Assembly: GCA_050696075.1 (NCBI GenBank)
Contig: JBOGUF010000142.1
Coordinates: 1-64,000 of the forward strand
Reading direction: 5' to 3'
DNA length: 64,000 bases
DNA from: JBOGUF01 sp050696075
GTDB taxonomy: Bacteria; Chloroflexota; Chloroflexia; Thermomicrobiales; UBA6265
Shown: positions 18,747-27,967 of the stretch, piece after piece
Layout: the number at the start of each line of letters is the position of its first letter
Numbering within the stretch: position 1 is the first letter of the stretch
The notes under the pieces: model-generated
What the model saw: only the letters and a program-made list of their open reading frames with translations
The model's database searches: none
What the model was told of the DNA's origin: nothing
Position numbers and translations under genes: made by a program

Positions 18747-20525
18747 CTAACTGTCTTTGTTGAGGGTCGCCAAGAATTCGTCGTTGCTCTGCGTCTTGGC
18801 GAGGCGGCCGAGGAGCAACTCGGTGCCTTCCGTTCCGCCGAGCATGGAGACCATGCGGCGCATCGTCCAGACCTGACGCAGAGCAGCCTCATCGAGCAGC
18901 AGTTCCTCGCGGCGCGTGCCGGAGCGCTGGATGTCGATCGAGGGATAGATGCGGCGCTCGGCAAGTTTCCGGTCGAGGTGAAGTTCCATGTTGCCGGTGC
19001 CCTTGAACTCTTCGTAAATGACGTCGTCCATCCGGCTGCCGGTATCGACAAGGCAAGTAGCGACGATCGTGAGGCTGCCACCGCCTTCGATGTTCCGCGC
19101 GGCGCCGAAGAATCGCTTGGGCGGATAAAGCGCGACCGGGTCGATACCGCCGGAGAGCGTCCGGCCACTGGGAGGCACGGCCAAGTTGTAGGCGCGTGCA
19201 AGGCGCGTGATCGAGTCGAGCAGGATGGTGACGTCGCGTCCGCCTTCGACGAGCCGCTTGGCACGTTCAAGCGCCATCTCCGCGACTTTCGTGTGGTCCT
19301 CGACCGGCTCGTCGAAGGTCGAGGAAATTACCTCGCCTTCGACGGAGCGGCGCATGTCGGTCACCTCTTCCGGTCGCTCGCCGATTAGGCAGACCATGAG
19401 GTGCATGTCGGGACAATTGCTGCTGACGCCGTTGGCAATGGACTTGAGCAGGATCGTCTTGCCGGCCTTCGGCGGCGAGACGATGAGCCCGCGCTGCCCG
19501 CGACCGATCGGCGCGACCAAATTGAGCAACCTCGTCGAGAGGATATTGGCTTGCGTTTCAAGGTCGATTAGCTCGAGGGGAAAGATCGGCGTTAAGGTAT
19601 CGAACGATGGTCGTCGTCGCGCCGTCTCCGGATCGACACCGTTGACCGCCTCGACGCGAAGCAAACTAAAGAACTTCTCGTTGTCTTTCGGCGGGCGCAC
19701 CTGGCCGGAGACGCGGTCGCCGGTACGCAGGCCAAAGCGTCGAATCTGCGACTGCGAGACGTAGATGTCGTCGGAACCCGGAAGGAAGCGCGGACCGCGC
19801 AAGAATCCGAAGCCGTCTTCGATGATCTCCAGGACGCCGTCGCCGAAGATGTTGCCTTCTTGTTCGGTCTGGACCTGGAGAAGTTTGCTGATCAGGTCCG
19901 GCCGCTTCATGCGGCTGTAGCCCTGAATCTCCATCGTGCGCGCGAGTTCGTGCAGTTCCTCGACCGGTTTCGTTTCGAGCTCGGCGACATTGAGGTGATC
20001 TCGTCCACCGTTGCGAGGCGGCGGCGGGGCAACAGGGACGCTATCAGGGCGCTGCCTGGCTTGAAAGCCGGAGCGGTCGCGACCATTTCCCGGCCCGAAC
20101 CTGTCGTGTTGGTCGAATCGCTCTCCTCGTGCCCGTGGACCACGCCCGTCGCGGCCATGCCGATCGCGGCGTGGCCGGTCTCCATCGGGTCGGGCAGGAG
20201 CGACCGTGGGCGTCCGGGCAGCCTCGCGCTGCCCCGCCTCGATGGGCCTGATCTCGGGCTCGACGGGATTCTCCTGGTTGACATCTCCGTCGACCACGAC
20301 TGTGCTCGGCTGGACCTGGGCAGCGACATCAGGGGCCGGCGACATTTCGACCGGCGTCGATGGCAGATCCGCCTCCAACGTCGTCGGCGCGACAACCGCG
20401 GTCGCGGTACCAACTTCACCCGAATCTTCCGCGGTCGGGCGGCGACGGGCGCGTGTCGTGCGCGGTTTGGTGCTTGGCTTCTTGGGACGTGCCGTCGTTT
20501 CGACGGTCTCTTCTTCAGCGGACAA
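18747..20525 (-). CDS. rho: Transcription termination factor Rho with long N-terminal extension
   Basis: A 592-residue Rho hexameric helicase. Residues 1-178 are a low-complexity Arg/Pro/Asp-rich extension, as seen in high-GC Rho proteins. Then come the Rho_N helix (about 179-222), the cold-shock-like RNA-binding domain (about 226-300, with EDGFGFLRG), Walker A PPKAGKT (351-357) and the ATPase core with GERPEEVTDM, LDSITRLARAYN and the Q/R loops. The start is TTG at 20525, preceded by GGAGGA. It is preceded by a ~290-nt leader, which suggests autogenous control. Confidence 0.97.
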   Translation of the reverse strand: MSAEEETVETTARPKKPSTKPRTTRARRRPTAEDSGEVGTATAVVAPTTLEADLPSTPVEMSPAPDVAAQVQPSTVVVDGDVNQENPVEPEIRPIEAGQREAARTPTVAPARPDGDRPRRDRHGRDGRGPRARGERFDQHDRFGPGNGRDRSGFQARQRPDSVPVAPPPPRNGGRDHLNVAELETKPVEELHELARTMEIQGYSRMKRPDLISKLLQVQTEQEGNIFGDGVLEIIEDGFGFLRGPRFLPGSDDIYVSQSQIRRFGLRTGDRVSGQVRPPKDNEKFFSLLRVEAVNGVDPETARRRPSFDTLTPIFPLELIDLETQANILSTRLLNLVAPIGRGQRGLIVSPPKAGKTILLKSIANGVSSNCPDMHLMVCLIGERPEEVTDMRRSVEGEVISSTFDEPVEDHTKVAEMALERAKRLVEGGRDVTILLDSITRLARAYNLAVPPSGRTLSGGIDPVALYPPKRFFGAARNIEGGGSLTIVATCLVDTGSRMDDVIYEEFKGTGNMELHLDRKLAERRIYPSIDIQRSGTRREELLLDEAALRQVWTMRRMVSMLGGTEGTELLLGRLAKTQSNDEFLATLNKDS

Positions 20526-20812
20526 CCTGATTCCTCCACAGCGTTTCAGACGAACGCAGGACGGTCGACAAAGCGGTTGAAAGGGATAAGAAGCGCAGCG
20601 CGTAGGTCTCGCAATGCATTCGAGCTACTCGTTCGGTCCATATGGGATTCATGCGGTGCGGTGTTCCGGGTAGTGAAGGGCTTCCCGCGCGTGCGATCCG
20701 CTGGCGGACGCACAGCCAATAGGGGCGGGGCGCGTGACTCAGCGGCCGGAAGCTCCTATGACGGACAGGTGAGTCGGCGGAAGGCAGGGGCTACTAGCGC
20801 CCACCGAAGCGC
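20526..20812 (-). promoter_or_regulatory. Long 5' leader of rho
   Basis: The interval between the predicted start site near 20812 and the rho start is about 290 nt with no gene over 60 codons. It contains a possible 45-codon upstream frame (ATG at 20652 to TGA at 20515) whose stop lies four codons into rho. In E. coli the rho leader mediates autoregulation by Rho-dependent attenuation; the same is plausible here but unproven. Confidence 0.45.
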
Positions 20813-20818
20813 ATCGTG

Positions 20819-20847
20819 ATTCTACCATCGGGCATTCCCTTCGTCAA
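20819..20847 (-). promoter_or_regulatory. Promoter of rho
   Basis: On the minus strand TTGACG (20842-20847) and TAGAAT (20819-20824) are separated by 17 bp. Good primary-sigma match. The stretch from here to 21009 holds nothing else I can support. Confidence 0.7.
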
Positions 20848-21009
20848 CGCACATTGGTTTCGCGAGTTCGATGCCACGGTTCAACGCTCCGGCGTGTGCC
20901 CTAATCGAACGCGCCGCCATGAGGGCAGCCGCCTCGGTTACACGCACCAATTCCAGCGGGAGATTGCGGTCGTTTGGTTGGTCCACTCAGTAGCTCCTTG
21001 ACAAGTGCG

Positions 21010-23889
21010 CTAGGCCTTAGCCGCCAACTCGTCGGCGAGTTCGAGCCAGCGTATGGCCGCGTTGGGCAGTTCGTATGTGCTACCGACCGCGACCGAGCAG
21101 GAAGGCAACGATTCGACAAACGATGCGCCGTACCGCTTGGAAATCACTCGGCGATCGAGCACGGCACAGACTCCGCGATCCTGGCTGCTGCGAATGAGAC
21201 GACCGAACCCTTGTTTGAAGCGCAACACGGCCTGCGGCACGGCGTAATGCAAGAACGGCTCTTCGAACTGCTCGCTTCGCGCTGAGAAGACCGGATCGCT
21301 CGGCACCGAGAAGGGCAGCTTGGTAATGACCAACGCGCTGAGAGCAGGGCCGACCACGTCGACCCCTTCCCAGAAGGTCGACGTGCCCAGCACAACGACG
21401 TTCGGTACCTGACGGAGTCGGTCGATTAGCTGCCGCGGATTGCCATCGATCCGTTGGCCGAGCACGATTACGCCGCGATCTTCCAGGGGACCGCGGATGG
21501 CGCGATAGGTGGCCTGTAACGCGGCGTACGAGGTGAAGAGGATCAGCATACGCCCGCCCATCGCTGCGCCGAGCTCAAAGAGGGTCTCTTCGAGGCGACG
21601 CTGATACGTCGGCGCATTCGGCTCCGGAATGTCGTCGGCAATGTAGAGGAGCGTCGAACGCTCGTAGTCGAACGGCGACGGCACGGAGAGTTCGTCCGCG
21701 TCGTCGAGCCCAAGGCGTTCCTGTAAGAAATCGAAGGAGCCGTCGGTGCTGAGCGTGGCGGATGTCAACACCAGCGTCCGAAGCGGCTCGAATAGTTGCT
21801 CGTTCAGGACCTGACCGACGTGGAGCGGCGCGGCGTGGACTGACGTGCGATCGCCAGCTTGTGAAACTTCGAGCCAATAGACCGCATCGGCGGTCGGCGT
21901 GGAGACGATCTCCTGCAGGCGCGATCGCAGGACGATACTCTCCCGGAGCGTGGCTCCGAGTTCAATCACCAGGTCCTCTTGCTCAGCCAGCATGGCTTCG
22001 TCTCTGTCTGGAGGTTCGGCGCCCTCGACCCGGTCGAAGTACCAGATCAGGTCCTCTTCGACGTCCCGCAGGCGTCGGTCAAGATCCTCCCAGGTTAGCT
22101 CCATCTGGAGCCAAGCGCCGTCGCGGCGCACGCCGGTCGTCAAGCGTAGGCTGCGGTCGTATCGACTCCGGCTGCTGTCCGCGAGCTGGACGAATTCGCG
22201 GACGCGAACAAAGAGATCGACCGCGCTCACCTTGACGCTGCTGACTTTGTTCGCGACGCCCCGGAGACGTTCGATGCCCTCAGCCGCCTGTTCTCGCTCC
22301 TTGTTGTCCCGAGCGAACCGGCCGAGCAACGATGCGGCCATGACGAGCGTGCCGGACAGATTCGGCCCGTCGAGACGCACTACCCGGTCGAGGTAGTCCG
22401 CGATCATCGGCTCGGAGACTGAGAACCCGAATTGAGTCGTCGCCTGATCCTCGAGATGGTGCGCTTCGTCGATGATCAAATGTTCATAGTCGGGTAATAC
22501 GCGGCTGCCCTCGGCCAGATCTGAAAGGAGCAGCGCGTGGTTGACGATGACGACGTGGGCATTCTCCGCCGCGCGACGCGCGCGAAAGAGGAAGCATTGG
22601 TTGCGTTGTTGATAGGGGCAACGCGCGGCGACGCACGCCTCCCCGTCGGCGGAGACGTGCCGAAAGAGCGACTCCTCACGCGGGGTGAGACGCAGTTCTC
22701 CCCGATCGCCCGACGCCGTTTGGCTAAGCCAGAGCGTGACCTTGGCGCGGAGTTGGGCATCCTCGGCATCCAGAACCGGGTACCGTTGTTGCATAAACCA
22801 TCGGCGGAGGCAGAGGTAATTGGCTCGCCCCTTGAGCACGGTCGAGCGGAAGACCAATTCGTCTTGTTCGTCAACAAGCGCGGCTTGAAGATCAGGCACG
22901 TCCTTGCGGTGGAGCTGATCCTGTAACGCAAGTGTATTGGTGGAGACGACGACGCGTTCGCCCCGTTCGACCGCGTGGAGCGCGGCGGGAACGAGGTAGG
23001 CAACACTCTTTCCCGTGCCCGTTCCGGCCTCGACGACGAGGCGGCCGTCATGGTCGAGGGCGCTGGCGACCGCGGATGCCATGCGCTCCTGGGCATCGCG
23101 GTGCTCGTAACCTGGCAACACCCGGCTGAGTGGCCCACCGGGGGCCAGTGTGGCGGCGATCGCTTCGTCGGTTATCCGCGCCTTCGATCCGGTGCGCCGC
23201 AGCGGTTCTGGCCGTTCTCGGTTGGTCAAGAACGCGAGTTCGTGAACGCCGCGTGCGTCGGCGTCGTCGACCGCAAAGAGCGGCCCCGCCGGGCGGCGTT
23301 GGTGGGCGCGGTCAAAGAGGGATGCGAATGGCCAGCCCGCCGAGTGACCGAGGCTTGCCAATCGCTCGAGGGTCGGACCGTCGAACGAGTCAATCCGTTC
23401 CAGCATGGCACGAAAGACGGCGGCCGTCAGATCTGCATCGGCCTCGGCCCGGTGGCGATCGGGTCGCTCGACGCCGAGCGCTAGCGCGACCTGAGGCAGC
23501 GAATAGTTTGGAAGGTCGGGCAACAAGAGTGTGGCAAGTTGAAAGGTGTCGAAGATCGGATTCGAGAGCTCTAGACCGCCGGCAGCGAGCATGTCGACGT
23601 CCATCGCTGCCGAGTGTCCGACAATGGGACGCCCGGCGAGCAAGCGCCGCATCTGTTGTGCCACGTCTCCGAATGTCGGCGCCTCTCGCAGCTCGTCGGT
23701 TGAGAGACCGGTGAGGGAGAGGACGTCGAGGGAGACTCGGCCCCGAGGGCGCACAAGCGACGCGAATCGTTCTACGTCGCCGCTGGCAGTGAAGACCACC
23801 ACGGCAACCTCGATGATCTCGCCGCGCCCCGGCATCATTCCGGTCGCTTCGACATCGAGCGCGGCGTATTGGTCGGTCACGATGCTCAC
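21010..23889 (-). CDS. dinG: DinG-type helicase with N-terminal 3'-5' exonuclease domain
   Basis: A 959-residue fusion. Residues 1-170 form a DnaQ/DEDD exonuclease domain (ALDVEATG with D12 and E14, HSAAMDVDM with D97, and HRAEADADLTA with H146). Residues ~235-959 form an XPD/DinG superfamily 2 helicase with Walker A EAGTGTGKS (288-296) and the DEAH box IIDEAHHLED. Cysteines in YLCLRRW and CVAARCPYQQRNQC are consistent with an Fe-S cluster as in DinG. It probably acts in DNA repair or R-loop removal. The same fusion is known as DinG/YpvA in Firmicutes. Confidence 0.93.
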   Translation of the reverse strand: MSIVTDQYAALDVEATGMMPGRGEIIEVAVVVFTASGDVERFASLVRPRGRVSLDVLSLTGLSTDELREAPTFGDVAQQMRRLLAGRPIVGHSAAMDVDMLAAGGLELSNPIFDTFQLATLLLPDLPNYSLPQVALALGVERPDRHRAEADADLTAAVFRAMLERIDSFDGPTLERLASLGHSAGWPFASLFDRAHQRRPAGPLFAVDDADARGVHELAFLTNRERPEPLRRTGSKARITDEAIAATLAPGGPLSRVLPGYEHRDAQERMASAVASALDHDGRLVVEAGTGTGKSVAYLVPAALHAVERGERVVVSTNTLALQDQLHRKDVPDLQAALVDEQDELVFRSTVLKGRANYLCLRRWFMQQRYPVLDAEDAQLRAKVTLWLSQTASGDRGELRLTPREESLFRHVSADGEACVAARCPYQQRNQCFLFRARRAAENAHVVIVNHALLLSDLAEGSRVLPDYEHLIIDEAHHLEDQATTQFGFSVSEPMIADYLDRVVRLDGPNLSGTLVMAASLLGRFARDNKEREQAAEGIERLRGVANKVSSVKVSAVDLFVRVREFVQLADSSRSRYDRSLRLTTGVRRDGAWLQMELTWEDLDRRLRDVEEDLIWYFDRVEGAEPPDRDEAMLAEQEDLVIELGATLRESIVLRSRLQEIVSTPTADAVYWLEVSQAGDRTSVHAAPLHVGQVLNEQLFEPLRTLVLTSATLSTDGSFDFLQERLGLDDADELSVPSPFDYERSTLLYIADDIPEPNAPTYQRRLEETLFELGAAMGGRMLILFTSYAALQATYRAIRGPLEDRGVIVLGQRIDGNPRQLIDRLRQVPNVVVLGTSTFWEGVDVVGPALSALVITKLPFSVPSDPVFSARSEQFEEPFLHYAVPQAVLRFKQGFGRLIRSSQDRGVCAVLDRRVISKRYGASFVESLPSCSVAVGSTYELPNAAIRWLELADELAAKA

Positions 23890-23927
23890 TTCTAGGGCGG
23901 CCGAGCTCGCGGCAGCCGGTGCGTGGA

Positions 23928-25118
23928 CTATAGCTCGTCGGATGGACGCGCAACGGTTGCGATCGCTTCGGTCGCGGCGATCGTCAACAAGGCGAGTTGA
24001 GCGATGCCGATGGGCAACGGATCGAGCTCGATGTACTCGTCCTCACGATGCACGTTGCCACCCGTTGTCAGGCCGACACAGACCGCGGGAATGCCCTGGC
24101 TGATCGCCACATTGGCATCGGTGCTCGAGGCGTCGGCGGTGGCCGAAATCCCAAACGCGGCGAGGATGTCGATACTCGCCCGTACGAGTGGGCTGTCTAA
24201 CGGCATCATCCCGGCCGGGCGCTCGCCGATGACGTCGTACGAGACGGTCGCGCCGTTGCGGGAGAGCCCAAGGACACGGTCGACACGCTCCCCGAGGTGA
24301 CGCAACGCCGGCGCGCTCGTCGAGCGCATGTCGACTTCGAAGGAGCAAACCGGCGGGATCGTGTTGACGGAGAGCCCACCCTGAATCGTGCCGACGCTCA
24401 ACGTCGTCTTGGGCGAACGCGCGACCTGCAACCTGGCGAGGTCGTGGATCACGTCGGCCGCGGCGTGGATCGCGTTGGTGCGGCCGAAGTCGCCCCAGCT
24501 ATGGCCACCCGGCCCGGAGACCGAGATCCGCAGACGGCGGCTGCCGACGGCCACGTGTGTCACCCGCCCCAGATTATGGCCTTCGACGGCGATGACCGCA
24601 CCGACTTCCGGATGTTGTTCCATGACCGCGCGAATTCCGCGCAAGTTCCCGTTGCCCTCTTCGCCGACGTTGCCCGTCAAGAGAAGGTCGACTGCCGGCG
24701 CGAATCCGAGGCGCTCAAGGATGGTCGGCAAGTAAAGGATGGCCGCGACGCCGAGACTGTTGTCGCCAATGCCCGGTCCGGTGAAGCGATCGGCCGTGCG
24801 GACGATATTAAGCGGGGTGCTCAGCGGAAAAACCGTGTCGGTGTGGGCGGCAAGCAAGACAGCCGCCCCACCGCGCGTGCCAGGGATCCTGGCGACGACG
24901 TCGTCAATGTCGTCGATCGTCACCGCGACGGCGCCGTGGTCTCGAAAGAGTTCGGCGACGGCGAGTGCGCGTTCGTGCTCGAACCCGGTCGGCGCGGGTA
25001 TCGCTGCCACGCGCGCGGCAAGCTCAGCCACTGAGCCGGCCGCCTCTCGCGCCACACGCCGGGCATCGGCAATCACCCGGTGGGAGAGCGCCCCGGCAGC
25101 GGTGTCTGTCGGATGCAT
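23928..25118 (-). CDS. M20 family metallopeptidase
   Basis: A 396-residue di-zinc M20/M25/M40 peptidase (carboxypeptidase G2/ArgE-like). Metal ligands are in AAHTDTVFP, GIGDNSLGVA, GNVGEEGNGN and the C-terminal GGNVHREDEY. A dimerisation-domain insert lies at about 185-290. Substrate specificity cannot be read from the sequence; tripeptidase, deacylase or dipeptidase are all possible. ATG at 25118, driven by an extended -10 promoter in the divergent region with sdhA. Confidence 0.9.
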   Translation of the reverse strand: MHPTDTAAGALSHRVIADARRVAREAAGSVAELAARVAAIPAPTGFEHERALAVAELFRDHGAVAVTIDDIDDVVARIPGTRGGAAVLLAAHTDTVFPLSTPLNIVRTADRFTGPGIGDNSLGVAAILYLPTILERLGFAPAVDLLLTGNVGEEGNGNLRGIRAVMEQHPEVGAVIAVEGHNLGRVTHVAVGSRRLRISVSGPGGHSWGDFGRTNAIHAAADVIHDLARLQVARSPKTTLSVGTIQGGLSVNTIPPVCSFEVDMRSTSAPALRHLGERVDRVLGLSRNGATVSYDVIGERPAGMMPLDSPLVRASIDILAAFGISATADASSTDANVAISQGIPAVCVGLTTGGNVHREDEYIELDPLPIGIAQLALLTIAATEAIATVARPSDEL

Positions 25119-25189
25119 CTAAGCCTCGGTTCTCGGTGTGGGAAGGTGACAATCGCCCGGGTCGCCATCTACGGCGACCCAGTGCCAGG

Positions 25190-25198
25190 AGTATAGCA
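25190..25198 (-). promoter_or_regulatory. Extended -10 promoter of the M20 peptidase
   Basis: On the minus strand TGC-TATACT (25190-25198) is an extended -10 element without a clear -35. The leader includes an inverted repeat GTCGCC/GGCGAC (25161-25178) that can form a hairpin or serve as an operator for the divergent pair. Confidence 0.5.
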
Positions 25199-25233
25199 TT
25201 CCTTCGACTTGGCTCGCGCGTGCCGTGTCATGC

Positions 25234-25262
25234 TTGACACCCTCACCGGGCGGCGCTAGGTT
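25234..25262 (+). promoter_or_regulatory. Promoter of the sdhA operon
   Basis: TTGACA (25234-25239) and TAGGTT (25257-25262) are separated by 17 bp, about 70 bp ahead of the sdhA ATG. Confidence 0.6.
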
Positions 25263-25333
25263 TGCGCTGGCCGAGACAACTCGGCCGCCTGATCGCAAGC
25301 ACCGTGTCCCGGCGTTTGCCCGGAGGGATAACG

Positions 25334-27064
25334 ATGGCTTATCACCGCTTTGACGCGATCGTCGTCGGTGCCGGTGGCGCGGGGCTGATGGCCGCGATCC
25401 AACTCGCGGGCCAAGCGAATATCGCCGTGGTGAGCAAGCTTTATCCCCCGAGGTCCCATACCGGCGCCGCCCAAGGCGGCATCAGCGCCGCGCTCGGCAA
25501 CGTCGAAGAGGACCACTGGGAGTGGCACACCTTTGACACGGTGAAAGGCGGTGACTACCTCGTCGACCAGGACGCCGGTGAAATTCTGGCGCGCGAGGCG
25601 ATCGATGCCGTGCTCGAGCTGGAGCACATGGGCTTGCCCTTCAATCGGACGCCGAGCGGCAAGATCGACCAGCGGCGCTTCGGCGGACACACCCGCAACT
25701 ACGGTGAAGGGCCGGTCCGTCGCGCCTGCTACGCGGCCGACCGCACCGGCCACATGATCATCCAAACGCTCTATCAGCAAGGGATCAAGCACAACGTCAA
25801 CTTCTTTGATGAGCATCACCTGCTCGACCTGATCTTTACCGACGACGGCATCTGCTGCGGCTGCGTCACGCTCGAAATCGCCACCGGCGAGATCCATACC
25901 CTGCACGCCAAGGCCGTGTTGATCGCGACCGGTGGCTTCGGGCGTGTCTACAAGATCACCTCGAATGCCCTCGCTGGCACCGGGGACGGCGTCGCCATCC
26001 CCTTCCGCCGGGGCGTGCCGCTGATGGACATGGAGTTCTATCAGTTCCATCCCACCGGGCTCTATAAACTCGGCATCCTGCTCTCGGAGGCAGCACGCGG
26101 CGAGGGGGCAATCCTGCGTAACGCGGACGGCGAAGCGTTCGCGGAGCGCTATGCGCCGACCTTGAAGGATCTGGCGCCGAGAGACATGGTCTCCCGCTTC
26201 ATCTACCAGGAAGTCAAGGAAGGGCGAGGAATCGATGGCAAGGATTATGTCCACCTCGATCTCAGCCACCTCCCGCCCGAGGTGATCGACCAGAAACTGC
26301 CGGATGTCACCGACTTCGCCCGCACCTATCTCGGCGTCGAGCCGAAGACGGACCCTGTGCCGATTCAACCGACAGCACACTACGCGATGGGAGGCCTGCC
26401 GACCGACCTCGATGGACGGGTGATTCGCGACGAGCACGGCACGGCCATCCCTGGCTTCTACTCCGCGGGCGAAGCCGCCTGCGTCTCGGTCCACGGGGCC
26501 AACCGGCTAGGCACCAACTCGCTAGTCGACCTGGTCGTCTTTGGCCGCCGCGCCGGTCGGCACATGCTCACTTTTCTCAAGGAAGCCAGCCTGCCGGAAC
26601 TGCCGACCGATCCTGAGTTTACGGCACGGGCACAGGTGGCCGACCTCTTGACGCGTTCTAAGGGCGAGCGAGCGGCCGAGATTCGCACGGCGATGCAAGA
26701 GGTGATGATGGACAAGGTCTCGGTTGTTCGCGACGGCGCCGGTATGGCCGAGGCAAATGACACCATCCGGTCGCTGAAGCACGCCTACAGCCATATCGCC
26801 ATCCAGGATCGCGGCAAGATCTACAACACCGATCTGCTCGAAGCGCACGAACTGGGCTGCATGCTCGATTGCGCTGAAGCGATCATCGTCGGCGCCATCG
26901 CCCGCGAAGAGAGTCGCGGCGCGCACTTCCGTACCGACTTCAAACAGCGGGACGACGCAAACTGGCTCGCGCACACGCTCGCTTACCGCACCTCAGGCGG
27001 TTTCCAACTGCGTAAGAAACCAGTCACGATCACCCGCTTCGAGCCAAAGGAACGGACGTATTGA
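25334..27064 (+). CDS. sdhA: Succinate dehydrogenase/fumarate reductase flavoprotein subunit
   Basis: A 576-residue SdhA. The FAD-binding motif VVGAGGAGLMAA (10-21) is followed by RSHTGAAQGG with the covalent FAD histidine His42. The catalytic domain has HPTG and the active-site region DMVSRFIYQEVKEGRG, then HYAMGGLPTD and ANRLGTNSLVDLVVFG. It oxidises succinate in the TCA cycle and feeds electrons to SdhB. ATG 25334 has GGAGGG upstream. No sdhC or sdhD precedes it, which is the usual order. Confidence 0.97.
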   Translation: MAYHRFDAIVVGAGGAGLMAAIQLAGQANIAVVSKLYPPRSHTGAAQGGISAALGNVEEDHWEWHTFDTVKGGDYLVDQDAGEILAREAIDAVLELEHMGLPFNRTPSGKIDQRRFGGHTRNYGEGPVRRACYAADRTGHMIIQTLYQQGIKHNVNFFDEHHLLDLIFTDDGICCGCVTLEIATGEIHTLHAKAVLIATGGFGRVYKITSNALAGTGDGVAIPFRRGVPLMDMEFYQFHPTGLYKLGILLSEAARGEGAILRNADGEAFAERYAPTLKDLAPRDMVSRFIYQEVKEGRGIDGKDYVHLDLSHLPPEVIDQKLPDVTDFARTYLGVEPKTDPVPIQPTAHYAMGGLPTDLDGRVIRDEHGTAIPGFYSAGEAACVSVHGANRLGTNSLVDLVVFGRRAGRHMLTFLKEASLPELPTDPEFTARAQVADLLTRSKGERAAEIRTAMQEVMMDKVSVVRDGAGMAEANDTIRSLKHAYSHIAIQDRGKIYNTDLLEAHELGCMLDCAEAIIVGAIAREESRGAHFRTDFKQRDDANWLAHTLAYRTSGGFQLRKKPVTITRFEPKERTY

Positions 27065-27104
27065 TGCCGGTAGCTTTCTCGGTGCATTCACGAACGCTGC
27101 TGAA

Positions 27105-27113
27105 TGCTATAGA
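27105..27113 (+). promoter_or_regulatory. Possible internal promoter before sdhB
   Basis: TGC-TATAGA (27105-27113) resembles an extended -10 in the 123-bp gap between sdhA and sdhB. No clear -35. It may allow separate expression of sdhB. Confidence 0.3.
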
Positions 27114-27149
27114 GGCGGGTGTACGGCGAGGCGCACTCAAGAGCGCGTG

Positions 27150-27173
27150 GCTAACGGCTAGCAGCTAACGGCT
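27150..27173 (+). repeat. Direct repeat in the sdhA-sdhB gap
   Basis: GCTAACGGCT occurs twice (27150-27159 and 27164-27173), separated by AGCA, immediately before the sdhB ribosome-binding site. It could be an operator, an RNA element or a chance slippage product. Confidence 0.5.
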
Positions 27174-27187
27174 TCAGAGGAGACACT

Positions 27188-27889
27188 GTGGAAGTCACGT
27201 TGCGGATCAAGCGGTATAACCCGGAGACCGACGTGAAACCGGCCTTTCGGGAGTATCAGGTTGAGGTCGAGCCGACCGACCGTGTGCTCGATGCCTTGAA
27301 TCACGTGAAGTGGTATCAAGACGGGTCACTGACGTACCGCCGCTCGTGCGCGCACGGTATCTGTGGGTCGGACGCGATGCGGATCAACGGACGGAACCGG
27401 CTCGCCTGCAAGATTCTGATGAAGGAGCTGAGCCGGAAGGTCACCATCGAGCCGCTGCTCGGCTATCGCGTGGTCAAAGACCTCATCATCGACATGGAAC
27501 CGTTCTTCGATAGCTACAAGGCGGTCAAGCCCTACTTGATCGCCGACGATGCGCCAAGCGCGGGCGAGCGATTACAGAGCCCGGAGGAGCGCGCGCGGTA
27601 CGACGACACGACCAAGTGCATCCTCTGCGCGGCCTGTACGACCGCCTGCCCAATCACCTGGACCAACCAGAATTGGGTCGGTCCGGCCGCCATCGTCAAC
27701 GCCCACCGCTTCATCTTCGATAGCAGAGATGCCGGGGCGAGCGAGCGGCTACGGATCCTGAATCAGCGATCCGGCGTATGGCGATGCCGGACCATCTTCA
27801 ACTGCACCGACGCCTGCCCGCGCGGGATCGAGGTCACGCGCGCCATAGAAGAGGTAAAGCGTGCCCTGGTATTCGACCAGGTCTCGTGA
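27188..27889 (+). CDS. sdhB: Succinate dehydrogenase iron-sulfur subunit
   Basis: A 233-residue SdhB. The N-terminal ferredoxin domain has CAHGICGSD plus a later Cys for the [2Fe-2S] cluster; the Asp in the third position is normal for SdhB. The C-terminal domain has CILCAACTTACP and CTDACPRG for the [4Fe-4S] and [3Fe-4S] clusters. It passes electrons from SdhA to quinone at the membrane. GTG start with AGAGGAG upstream. Confidence 0.96.
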   Translation: MEVTLRIKRYNPETDVKPAFREYQVEVEPTDRVLDALNHVKWYQDGSLTYRRSCAHGICGSDAMRINGRNRLACKILMKELSRKVTIEPLLGYRVVKDLIIDMEPFFDSYKAVKPYLIADDAPSAGERLQSPEERARYDDTTKCILCAACTTACPITWTNQNWVGPAAIVNAHRFIFDSRDAGASERLRILNQRSGVWRCRTIFNCTDACPRGIEVTRAIEEVKRALVFDQVS

Positions 27890-27911
27890 CGCCGGGTGTC
27901 CCATTGGAGCG

Positions 27912-27920
27912 TGCTATACT
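27912..27920 (+). promoter_or_regulatory. Extended -10 promoter after sdhB
   Basis: TGC-TATACT (27912-27920) lies 48 bp before the ATG of the three-helix membrane protein. The same nonamer occurs before the M20 gene at 25190-25198, so it looks like a favoured promoter form in this genome. Confidence 0.45.
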
Positions 27921-27967
27921 CCGCCGGGCTTGAACGGACAAATTGGTGGTGGAACGGGTCTAACGGC

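Noticed and set aside
19860..20819. 319-codon plus-strand frame over rho and its leader
   Set aside because: Low-complexity antisense of the Rho extension; no start signal.
20816..21001. 61-codon frame between the rho promoter and dinG
   Set aside because: No ribosome-binding site, no family, overlaps the rho promoter on the opposite strand.
24297..25034. 245-codon plus-strand frame over the M20 gene
   Set aside because: Shadow of the conserved peptidase on the other strand.
25256..26494. 412-codon minus-strand frame over sdhA
   Set aside because: Antisense shadow of a strongly conserved sdhA; typical of high-GC coding regions.
27942..27957. T-box-like GGTGGTGGAACGGG upstream of the three-helix membrane protein
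   Set aside because: Lacks the CCGCG continuation, Stem I and a terminator; only superficial similarity.
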